Assembly (NCBI GenBank): GCA_904419095.1
Contig: CAJFQT010000030.1
Location: 1 to 13,643, forward strand
Length of the DNA stretch: 13,643 bases
From: an uncultured Clostridia bacterium
GTDB taxonomy: Bacteria > Bacillota > Clostridia > TANB77 > CAG-508
Reading direction: 5' to 3'
The notes beneath the pieces are model-generated. The model searched no databases. It had not been told where the DNA came from and worked only from the letters and a program-made list of their open reading frames with translations. Below, piece by piece: positions 7,187-13,643 of the stretch. The translations under genes and the position numbers were made by a program. The number at the start of each line of letters is the position of its first letter. The stretch's first letter is position 1.

Positions 7187-7264
7187 TGGGGTGGAAGATG
7201 GGACTCGAACCCACGGTCTCCAGTGCCACAAACTGGCGCGTTAACCAACTACGCTACATCCACC
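7187..7264 (-). tRNA. tRNA-His (anticodon GTG)
   Basis: Acceptor GTGGATG (7263-7257) pairs with CTTCCAC (7197-7191), with a T-T mismatch at the sixth pair. The anticodon stem is CCAGT/ACTGG around loop TTGTGGC, giving GTG. The T arm is GTGGG-TTCGAGT-CCCAT. A G at 7264 can serve as the histidine-specific G-1 opposite discriminator C (7190), and CCA is encoded (7189-7187). It is first in the tRNA unit. Confidence 0.96.
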
Positions 7265-7298
7265 ATTGGTTTTTGTGCTTCTTGGTTAGCACTTTTAT

Positions 7299-7327
7299 AT
7301 TTTACAATATTATCTTAGGGTTGTCAA
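7299..7327 (-). promoter_or_regulatory. Sigma-A promoter of the tRNA unit
   Basis: On the minus strand a consensus TTGACA (7327-7322), a 17-base spacer and TAAAAT (7304-7299) form a strong promoter. The start of transcription near 7292 is about 28 bases before tRNA-His. Confidence 0.85.
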
Positions 7328-7450
7328 CTATTTTTTTAATTTTTTATCAAAATTTCTGCATAAGTCTTGAAAATTCTTATCGATTTATCAAGTTCAAGAT
7401 TAATTCACCTTTTTCAAAAATACATTGTTCATTAACAAATAATTTATCCA

Positions 7451-7515
7451 TAACAGCTATAGTTTATCATATTTAAATTAAAGCTCTTACCAATACAAAT
7501 AAACCATAGCTGTTA
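7451..7515. repeat. 16-bp inverted repeat downstream of the serpin-like gene
   Basis: The arms are 7451-7466 (TAACAGCTATAGTTTA) and 7500-7515 (TAAACCATAGCTGTTA), 33 bases apart, with one imperfect position. That position is a G-U pair only in minus-strand RNA, so if the structure acts as RNA it belongs to the serpin-like gene transcript, whose stop is 36 bases upstream. There is no U-tract. The rest of 7265-7550 holds no gene that I can support. Confidence 0.6.
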
Positions 7516-7550
7516 AGAATAACTAAAAATTACTTTAAAACAATTATACA

Positions 7551-8708
7551 TTATTCAAATTTAGTAATATCATTAATCATAGCTGCAAAATAAGGTATAT
7601 CCTTATCAGTTTCCTTCAAGAAGATAGTAAATTCATCATCTAAATATAACTTTCTTTCTTTCACTTTTTCTGGTAGCATTGCAGTCGTCTTAATTGACAT
7701 TGCTGCTTCACTTTCAATTTTTCCACCTTCTTCATCCAATTCAAATTCTATTGTTTGTAAAGCTTTATCTATTTCGTATGTCATCCCATCTGAAAATGAG
7801 AATACTTTATTTTCTACTTCATTTAATCTTCTTTTCTCATCAAAATCTAATTTTGGTACTTTTAACTCATCACTAGCTGTAAAAGTTCTATCCCCATCAT
7901 ATTGTTTTTCATTTTCTACAATATTATTATATATTTCATTAAATGTATTTCCATCTATGCCTTTCGCCAAAATAACTTCATCATTTTGTTCTGTTTTTAA
8001 TTTTACTACAAACTCATCATCATTTTTATAATATAATACTTCTACTTGGCTACGAATTTGTTCTTCTGAGTTCTTTTCTAATCCAAAATATTCTATATCA
8101 TTATATTTATTTGCAAATTTACCACTTTCTAAAGTTTTAAAAGCTACTGGAAATTTAAATTCTTTCTTTAACATACAATACAATATATAATCTGATAAGT
8201 TACTATCAGACCATTGAAAATCATCCAAAATATCACTAGTTTCATTGAATTTTTCTTTTATTGCATTCTCAATTTGATTTTTTAGTTCTATTGTAGGATG
8301 CCCATATGTTTTATAATATGAATTTTCTGATATGTCATCTGTAGTAAAACTTCCTTTATTTAAATTTTTTACAACCTCCATATCAGGATATTCATTAAAA
8401 ACTATATCTTGTTTAGCTAAATCATTTTTTAAATCATTCCATATTAACTGAAAAGTACCACACCAAGCTGTATCTTTATCAATTTTATCATCCATTGTCA
8501 AAGCAAACTGTATTTCATCTGTTTGTTGATTACCATTTGTATTATTTCCACTATCAACTCCATTTATACTATAATTTCTTCCCCATGTACTAAATACAAC
8601 TGGTTTACCTTCCTTCATTCTTTTAGTATCTACTATAAATAGTCCCAAAAATATTAGTATTAAAATTAATAATATTATTAATACTGCTATAAAAATTTTT
8701 TTCTTCAT
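7551..8708 (-). CDS. Membrane-anchored extracellular protein with serpin-like features
   Basis: The 385-residue protein starts at the ATG 8708-8706, placed eight bases after AAAGGAG (8723-8717); the in-frame TTG six codons upstream overlaps that site. Residues 4-25 form one hydrophobic helix after three lysines, with no lipobox cysteine, so the rest is probably tethered outside the cell. The body is of serpin length, and serpin landmarks follow in order: VEVLYYKNDDEFVVKL (222-237), LKVPKLDFDEKRRLNE like the strand before helix I, TIEFELDEEGG (319-329) like the reactive-loop hinge, and LDDEFTIFLKETDKDIPYFAAM like the C-terminal strands. The hinge lacks the small-residue run of inhibitory serpins. 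Family membership is my inference; the alternative is an unrelated secreted protein. It is divergent from mutS2. Confidence 0.55.
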   Translation of the reverse strand: MKKKIFIAVLIILLILILIFLGLFIVDTKRMKEGKPVVFSTWGRNYSINGVDSGNNTNGNQQTDEIQFALTMDDKIDKDTAWCGTFQLIWNDLKNDLAKQDIVFNEYPDMEVVKNLNKGSFTTDDISENSYYKTYGHPTIELKNQIENAIKEKFNETSDILDDFQWSDSNLSDYILYCMLKKEFKFPVAFKTLESGKFANKYNDIEYFGLEKNSEEQIRSQVEVLYYKNDDEFVVKLKTEQNDEVILAKGIDGNTFNEIYNNIVENEKQYDGDRTFTASDELKVPKLDFDEKRRLNEVENKVFSFSDGMTYEIDKALQTIEFELDEEGGKIESEAAMSIKTTAMLPEKVKERKLYLDDEFTIFLKETDKDIPYFAAMINDITKFE

Positions 8709-8733
8709 AAAAAAATCTCCTTTCAATTTTCAT

Positions 8734-8764
8734 ATTATAATCATCTACATCCTGTTTAAGTAAA
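8734..8764 (-). promoter_or_regulatory. Possible promoter of the serpin-like gene
   Basis: On the minus strand TATAAT (8739-8734) is a perfect -10 about 26 bases before the start codon. The best -35 is TTTACT (8764-8759), at a long 19-base spacing. The leader would be very short. Confidence 0.4.
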
Positions 8765-8839
8765 CTTCTAAAGTTTTTAATAAATTTGCTTATTTACAGT
8801 TTATCATATAGATTAAAAATTTACAACAATAATCTGACA

Positions 8840-8868
8840 TTGACTTATCTATTAAACCAATATATAAT
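8840..8868 (+). promoter_or_regulatory. Sigma-A promoter of mutS2
   Basis: TTGACT (8840-8845), a 17-base spacer and TATAAT (8863-8868) make a near-consensus promoter. Transcription would begin near 8875, which rules out translation from the upstream ATG at 8786. Confidence 0.85.
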
Positions 8869-8908
8869 ATTTTCAGATTATATAAGAACATTATACGAGG
8901 AGATTACC

Positions 8909-11302
8909 ATGAAAAATATTTATCTAGAAAAATTAGAATTCAATCAAATAACAAAAATATTAGCAACATTCTGTATAACAGATTTAGGAAAAAATTTAGC
9001 CTTAGAGTTAATGCCATCAAATAATATTGAAACGGTAAAGCAATATCTTTCTGAAACAGAAGAAGCTGTATCTTTAGTATATAAAGCAGGTATCCCACCT
9101 ATTAATATAATTGCAGAGAACTACTCTGAGTCAATTAAGATTTTAGAATCTTATGGAACTTTATCCGCTAAATCTCTACTAAATTTAGCTAATATCTTAA
9201 AAATATCTGAAAATTTAAAGCAGTACTTTAATAAAGAATATATATCAAAAGATTCATTACCAATTTTAAACACTATTTTCTCTGCTTTATACTCTAATCC
9301 TACTATATGTGATACTATTTTCAAAAGTATAATTGACGAAAACACAATTTCTGATGATGCCTCTAAAAATTTAAAATCAATTAGAAAAAAAGAAAGAATT
9401 TTGACAGATGATATAAAAAACAAATTAAACAATTTTATTCATTCTTCAAAGTTCTCAAAATATATCCAAGAAAATGTGATTACTATTCGTAATGATAGAT
9501 ATGTAATACCAATAAAAGAAGAATACCGAAACGAAATCAAGGGATTTATTCATGATGTTTCAAGTTCTGGCTCTACTGTTTTTATTGAACCTATTACAAT
9601 TTTTGAACTAAATAATGAAATTGCTAGCTTAAAAGCTGAAGAAGTTATTGAAATAGAAAAAATATTGCAAGATTTATCAAAACTATTTTATCCATACGTA
9701 AATGAGTTAAAAAATGACATAGAAAAAATTGCATATATTGACTTTGTTTTCGCAAAAGCAAAATACTCTAAGTCTTTACATGCAATTACACCAAAAATAA
9801 ATAACGAAAAACAAATTATCCTAAATAATGCTAAACATCCTTTATTAGAGCAATCAACTGCTGTTCCTATTTCTTTAACATTAGGTAAAGACTTCCAAAC
9901 TCTACTTGTCACAGGTCCAAACACTGGTGGAAAAACTGTAACTTTAAAAACTGTTGGCCTATTAACTTGTATGGCTTGTAGTGGATTAAACATTCCTGCT
10001 GACAGTAGTTCTTCAATATATGTTTTTGAAAATATTTTTGCTGATATTGGAGATGATCAAAGTATTAGTGATTCCCTTAGTACCTTTTCTTCTCATATGA
10101 AAAATATAGTAAACATTATAGAGACAGCAAATGAAAACTCACTAGTATTAGTGGATGAACTTGGTTCTGGAACAGACCCAGTTGAAGGTGCTGCTCTTGC
10201 TATTAGTATTTTAGAATATTTAAAAAATCTAAATGCTTTAACAATAGCAACCACACATTATCAAGAGCTAAAAAAATATGCTTTAACTACAGATGGTTTT
10301 GAAAATGCTTCTGTAGAATTCGATATTGACACCTTAAGCCCTACTTATAAACTTTTATTGGGTGTTCCTGGCAAAAGTAATGCCTTTGAAATTAGTAAAA
10401 AATTAGGATTAAATGTTTCAATTATAGAAAAAGCAAAAAAATTATTAAGCAAAAAAGATGTTGATTTTGAAGAATTATTAAAAAATATTTATGATAATAA
10501 ATCTGCTATTGAAAAAGAAAAACTTCAAGTAGATGAAGAATTAAAAAAAGTATCTAATTTAAGATTAAAATTAGAAAACGATTTTTCAAACGCTGAAGAA
10601 AAATCTAAACAAATATTACAAGATGCTAAAACAGAAGCTCGAAATATTCTTCTTCAAGCTAAAGAGGATGCAAATAATATTATTAAAGAAATGAATTCTA
10701 TAAAAAAAGATTCTGATGCAGAAAAAGAATTAAATAATTATAGAAATAAATTAAATGAAAAAATTAAAAATATTAAGAATATTAAAAATTTATCTATAAA
10801 CCAAGAATCAGAAACAACTAACAACATTTCTATTTCAAAAGAAGAAATTAAACCTAATACCCCTGTATTTGTCACTACACTAAACAAAGAAGGTTTAGTA
10901 TTATCTCATGTTTCTAAATCTAATGAAGTACAAGTACAAATAGGAAGTGTAAAAATGAATCTTCCAATTACTATATTAAAACCTATCTCTAAAATAAGTC
11001 AAGCTAAAAATAGTAAAAACAGTTCTGTTATTTTTTCAAATAATTCTAAAACAAAAACTGCTAAGACAGAAATAAATGTAATTGGAATGAATGTTGAAGA
11101 AGCAAACTTCATAATAGATAAATTTTTAGATGACTCTAGTTTAGCAAAATTAAGTACAGTTAGAATTGTTCACGGAAAAGGCACTGGCAAACTACGTGAT
11201 GGTATTCATAAATTTTTAAAAAAGAACTCTCATGTTAAATCTTTTAGAATGGGAACTTTTGGTGAAGGTGAAATGGGTGTTACTATTGTTGAATTACGTT
11301 AA
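8909..11302 (+). CDS. mutS2: Endonuclease MutS2 (MutS family ATPase with Smr domain)
   Basis: The ATG at 8909 follows GAGGAG (8897-8902) by six bases and the promoter at 8840-8868, giving 797 residues, normal for MutS2. MutS2 binds branched DNA to limit recombination and, in Bacillus, also acts on collided ribosomes. In order: core and lever helices (1-320), Walker A GPNTGGKT at 336-343, the DDQSISDSLSTFSSHM segment, Walker B VLVDELGSGTDP with the Asp-Glu pair near 416-417, the TTHYQELK switch, a long charged coiled coil (about 510-640), a KOW-like segment (about 650-690) and a C-terminal Smr domain with HGKGTGKLRDG from 755. The Smr N-terminal motif reads INVIGMN (722-728), not the usual LDLRG. 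It is transcribed alone and ends in a strong terminator. Confidence 0.97.
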   Translation: MKNIYLEKLEFNQITKILATFCITDLGKNLALELMPSNNIETVKQYLSETEEAVSLVYKAGIPPINIIAENYSESIKILESYGTLSAKSLLNLANILKISENLKQYFNKEYISKDSLPILNTIFSALYSNPTICDTIFKSIIDENTISDDASKNLKSIRKKERILTDDIKNKLNNFIHSSKFSKYIQENVITIRNDRYVIPIKEEYRNEIKGFIHDVSSSGSTVFIEPITIFELNNEIASLKAEEVIEIEKILQDLSKLFYPYVNELKNDIEKIAYIDFVFAKAKYSKSLHAITPKINNEKQIILNNAKHPLLEQSTAVPISLTLGKDFQTLLVTGPNTGGKTVTLKTVGLLTCMACSGLNIPADSSSSIYVFENIFADIGDDQSISDSLSTFSSHMKNIVNIIETANENSLVLVDELGSGTDPVEGAALAISILEYLKNLNALTIATTHYQELKKYALTTDGFENASVEFDIDTLSPTYKLLLGVPGKSNAFEISKKLGLNVSIIEKAKKLLSKKDVDFEELLKNIYDNKSAIEKEKLQVDEELKKVSNLRLKLENDFSNAEEKSKQILQDAKTEARNILLQAKEDANNIIKEMNSIKKDSDAEKELNNYRNKLNEKIKNIKNIKNLSINQESETTNNISISKEEIKPNTPVFVTTLNKEGLVLSHVSKSNEVQVQIGSVKMNLPITILKPISKISQAKNSKNSSVIFSNNSKTKTAKTEINVIGMNVEEANFIIDKFLDDSSLAKLSTVRIVHGKGTGKLRDGIHKFLKKNSHVKSFRMGTFGEGEMGVTIVELR

Positions 11303-11349
11303 AAATCAGATAAGAAAAAGTTAATTAATCTTTTTCTTATCTGATTTTT
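11301..11349. terminator. Bidirectional terminator between mutS2 and the dCMP deaminase gene
   Basis: Perfect 20-bp arms (11301-11320 and 11330-11349) pair across a 9-base loop. Each begins or ends with an A/T run, so the stem has a U-tract in both directions. It overlaps the mutS2 stop codon and lies three bases from the end of the convergent gene. Confidence 0.92.
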
Positions 11350-11352
11350 CTA

Positions 11353-11850
11353 TTATAACTCTATTTCTATTTTTTTATTTTCACCTAAATCTAATTTGTG
11401 ATACTTTACATTACAACTATCGAACAATCTTCTTGAAGCAATATTATTTTCTGAATCTGCATACTTGTCAGACAAATATATTACTTCCTTTATTCCAGAC
11501 TGAATTATAATCTTAGCACATTCATTACAAGGAAATAAATCAACATAAATTTTAGCATTTTCTAAATCCTTTTTACTTCCTCTATAATTTAATATTGCAT
11601 TCATTTCAGCATGGCATACATATGGATATTTTGTCTCTAAATTTTCACCATCTCTTGCCCAAGGAAAATCATCATCATTAAATCCATTTGGAGCTCCATT
11701 ATATCCTATTGATAAAATTCTATTATCATTACTTACAATGCAAGCTCCAACTTGTGTTGATGGATCTTTACTTCTCATTGCTGACAATTTTGCTATTGCC
11801 ATAAAATATTCTTCCCATTTTAAATAATTTTTTCTTTTTTCTCCACTCAT
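11353..11850 (-). CDS. dCMP deaminase (ComEB-type cytidine/deoxycytidylate deaminase)
   Basis: This 165-residue enzyme converts dCMP to dUMP, feeding thymidylate synthesis. The zinc site is complete: H80-A-E82 in CHAEMNAI, with Glu as proton shuttle, and C108/C111 in PCNEC. The N-terminal RSKDPSTQVGACIV and GYNGAPNGF segments are typical of the dCMP deaminase branch. I chose the ATG at 11850-11848 because AGGAGA (11862-11857) lies six bases upstream and the protein then begins MSGEKRKNYLKWEEYFM like its relatives. A longer frame reaching 11928 merely translates the repeats at 11868-11935. It lies 87 bases downstream of the permease stop on the same strand, so co-transcription is possible. Confidence 0.95.
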   Translation of the reverse strand: MSGEKRKNYLKWEEYFMAIAKLSAMRSKDPSTQVGACIVSNDNRILSIGYNGAPNGFNDDDFPWARDGENLETKYPYVCHAEMNAILNYRGSKKDLENAKIYVDLFPCNECAKIIIQSGIKEVIYLSDKYADSENNIASRRLFDSCNVKYHKLDLGENKKIEIEL

Positions 11851-11867
11851 AATTCTTCTCCTCTCTT

Positions 11868-11935
11868 TTTTGGTCCATTGGGGACAGGTACAGAATGACC
11901 ATTTTGGTCTATTGGGGACAGGTCCCAAGTGACCA
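11868..11935. repeat. Two tandem 34-bp palindromic repeats (REP-like)
   Basis: Copies at 11868-11901 and 11902-11935 share 29 of 34 positions, with core ATTGGGGACAGGT. Each has outer arms TGGTC/GACCA; the second also has an inner GGGAC/GTCCC pair, so each can fold as a hairpin. The array fills the gap between the permease stop and the deaminase ribosome binding site. In size and symmetry it resembles the REP elements spread by RAYT (IS200-like) transposases; no such gene is in the window. Confidence 0.85.
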
Positions 11936-11937
11936 TT

Positions 11938-13643
11938 TTACTCCACGCTTTTCAAACTTCCTATCATATCTATTTTCTTTAATGCAAAATATGTAACTAT
12001 ATTAACAATTATAGTAAAGAATACAGTAATTAGAATTGAGTATAAATAACTTAATGGATCTATTATTTTAACAAATCTAAGCATATCTATTTCACAGGTT
12101 CCAATAATATAGAAATTCAAGAAATATCCTCCAATCAAGCCTAATGCAATTCCTATAGCTGTAAGCAATACAGTTTCTCGTGATACATATTTATAAACTT
12201 CTTTATCATAGAATCCTAAAACTTTAATTGTTGCAAGTTCTCTTATTCTTTCACTAATATTTACATTAGACAAGTTATATAATACTACAAATGCAAGTAA
12301 GCCTGCAGATACAATCAAAATAATTACAACATAATTTAGAGAATTCATTGTATCATCTAAAGTTCTCATTATAGTTGAGGTTAATGAAACCGTTGATACT
12401 TCATTTTTATTTACTAATTCTTTCGAGATTTGCTCTTCTTGTTCTTCTGATAAATTATTATCTTTTAGTAATAACACATTTGTAGTATATGCTTTTCCAT
12501 ACAAACTTTCATAATATTCTACTGACATATAAATATAATGTGATATATAATTTTCTGCAATTTTAGAAACTTTTACTTCTTTTTCAATATCATTGGTATC
12601 TTTTATTGTTATTGTATCTCCTTCTTTTGCCCCTATTAATTCAGCTAATTTATCAGTAATAATTACTCCATCCTTACTGGCTTCATCTAAATTAATTTCC
12701 TCTTCCGTTTTTAATTCTCTTAAACTTATTACCTTTTTCATTTCTTCTGCACTCTTTGGTACTATTATTTGTATATCTTCTTGCCCATCTTTACTTGCCG
12801 TACCTGAAATAATATAATTTTCTGTTACTTCTTGAACCCCTTCTTTGTTTCTCAATTCATCTATAAGGCTTTGTTTTTGACTATCTTCCAAACTAGATTT
12901 TATTGCTATTTGCATATCATAGTTAAATATATTTTCATATTGATATGGCAAAATTTTTGAAATAGAATCTTTTAATCCAAAACCAGCCAAAATCAAAGAT
13001 GTGCATCCAAATATTCCTATTATTGTCATCAAAAATCTCTTTTTATATCTAAATATATTTCTTATTGTTACTTTTTGAGAAAAATTAAGTCTTTTCCAAA
13101 TTGGTGTTATCCTTTCAAGTAAAACTCTCTTTCCTATTTTTGGAGCTTTTGGTCTTAATAGAGTTGCTGGTGTATGTGTCAATTCTCTCAAAATAGAATA
13201 TAAAGTTGCTCCAACTATACAAATATACATAAGCTGTATTCCTATAGTTGCATTTTCATAATTAAATGAAATTATTATACTTGGCATTGTATACATCATT
13301 TCATACATATCCCAAATTATTCTTGGAAGTAATTGGAATCCTATATTCATTCCTATTACACCACCGATTATGCATGCCAAACTAGAATATAATATATATT
13401 TTAATGATATTTGAAACTTATTATATCCTAATGCCTTCAAGGTTCCTAACTCCTGTCTCTCTTCTTCTACCATTCTTGTCATAGAAGTCAATGAAACAAG
13501 TGCTGCTATTGCAAAAAATACAATTGGGAATACAAGACTTAAATTATTAATACTTTCAGTATCTTGTATGAAACTAGCATAACCTGAATTCTGATTTCTA
13601 TCTAATATGTACCATACAGGATTTTCTATTTTTGATACTTCTT
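11938..13643 (-). CDS. FtsX-family ABC transporter permease, C-terminal part (5' end outside window)
   Basis: The frame is open to the window edge, giving 567 residues of a larger protein; the possible TTG at 13491 is internal, because VFPIVFFAIAALVSL reads through it. The order is the end of a first FtsX domain (membrane helices around IVFFAIAALVSL, YILYSSLACIIGGVIG and LMYICIVGATLYSIL), the linker FSQKVTIRNIFRYKKRFLMT leading into a helix, an extracellular MacB-like domain (from LPYQYENIFNYDM to about TSTIMRTLDD), then a second FtsX domain with three helices and the usual ERIRELATIKVLGFYDKEV motif. Such double-FtsX permeases work with a separate ATPase, probably encoded upstream. The cargo is unknown; antimicrobial peptides or lipids are typical for the family. 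It ends in TAA at 11940-11938. Confidence 0.93.
   Translation of the reverse strand, partial: EVSKIENPVWYILDRNQNSGYASFIQDTESINNLSLVFPIVFFAIAALVSLTSMTRMVEEERQELGTLKALGYNKFQISLKYILYSSLACIIGGVIGMNIGFQLLPRIIWDMYEMMYTMPSIIISFNYENATIGIQLMYICIVGATLYSILRELTHTPATLLRPKAPKIGKRVLLERITPIWKRLNFSQKVTIRNIFRYKKRFLMTIIGIFGCTSLILAGFGLKDSISKILPYQYENIFNYDMQIAIKSSLEDSQKQSLIDELRNKEGVQEVTENYIISGTASKDGQEDIQIIVPKSAEEMKKVISLRELKTEEEINLDEASKDGVIITDKLAELIGAKEGDTITIKDTNDIEKEVKVSKIAENYISHYIYMSVEYYESLYGKAYTTNVLLLKDNNLSEEQEEQISKELVNKNEVSTVSLTSTIMRTLDDTMNSLNYVVIILIVSAGLLAFVVLYNLSNVNISERIRELATIKVLGFYDKEVYKYVSRETVLLTAIGIALGLIGGYFLNFYIIGTCEIDMLRFVKIIDPLSYLYSILITVFFTIIVNIVTYFALKKIDMIGSLKSVE

Noticed and set aside
7130..7476. Two rightward open frames of 62 and 92 codons
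   Set aside because: They are antisense translations of the tRNA pair, a common false gene; no ribosome binding site supports them.
7694..7876. Rightward 60-codon frame within the serpin-like gene
   Set aside because: It is an antisense shadow with a Leu/His/Phe-rich low-complexity product.
8786..8908. Upstream ATG of the mutS2 frame, giving a 41-residue extension
   Set aside because: It lies upstream of the near-consensus promoter at 8840-8868, has no ribosome binding site, and the extension is unlike MutS2 proteins.
9151..9993. Leftward open frames of 93 and 101 codons inside mutS2
   Set aside because: They are antisense shadows of a well-supported gene, without ribosome binding sites.
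11868..11935. A small CRISPR array
   Set aside because: The two units are directly adjacent with no spacer and are themselves hairpins; no cas gene is present.
12593..12817. Rightward 74-codon frame within the permease gene
   Set aside because: It is an antisense shadow of the extracellular domain of the permease.
13489..13491. TTG as the start of the permease gene
   Set aside because: The frame is open upstream to the edge and encodes a membrane helix that belongs to the FtsX domain, so the gene begins outside the window.

Overview
The window looks like a chromosomal segment of a low-GC Gram-positive bacterium, most likely a clostridial Firmicute. The DNA is very AT-rich, genes start behind strong AGGAGG-type ribosome binding sites, both tRNAs encode their CCA end, and the recognisable proteins (MutS2, a ComEB-type dCMP deaminase, a very large FtsX-type permease, a MarR/ABC exporter locus) are typical of that group. 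I cannot name a species.

Layout. 1-268 (-): start of an ECF-type sigma factor running off the left edge. 424-618 (-): a 64-residue coiled-coil protein of unknown function. 888-1640 (-): a uridine/purine nucleoside phosphorylase with a clear terminator. 2038-4117 (+): a decayed locus in which a MarR regulator is joined in frame to an ABC exporter half-transporter, carrying three internal stops, one frameshift and destroyed ATPase motifs. 4287-4796 and 4872-5384 (-): a GNAT acetyltransferase and a Nudix hydrolase, probably co-transcribed. 5731-6786 (-): a 351-residue protein I do not recognise, flanked by a symmetrical leader element and a 23-bp terminator stem. 7081-7264 (-): tRNA-His then tRNA-Gln, with a good sigma-A promoter and a terminator. 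7551-8708 (-): a membrane-anchored extracellular protein with serpin-like landmarks, divergent from mutS2 at 8909-11302 (+). 11353-11850 (-): dCMP deaminase, convergent with mutS2 across a shared 20-bp terminator stem. 11938-13643 (-): C-terminal part of an FtsX-family ABC permease, separated from the deaminase gene by two tandem 34-bp palindromic repeats.

The window reads as mostly housekeeping and accessory single genes, not one multigene system. Nucleotide metabolism recurs (phosphorylase, Nudix hydrolase, dCMP deaminase), but the genes are not in one operon. The points most worth following are the fossil MarR-ABC fusion, the tethered serpin-like protein, the unknown 351-residue protein with its leader dyad, the REP-like repeat pair, and a MutS2 whose Smr domain lacks the usual LDLRG motif. 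I found no CRISPR array, no intact mobile element and no convincing defence system.
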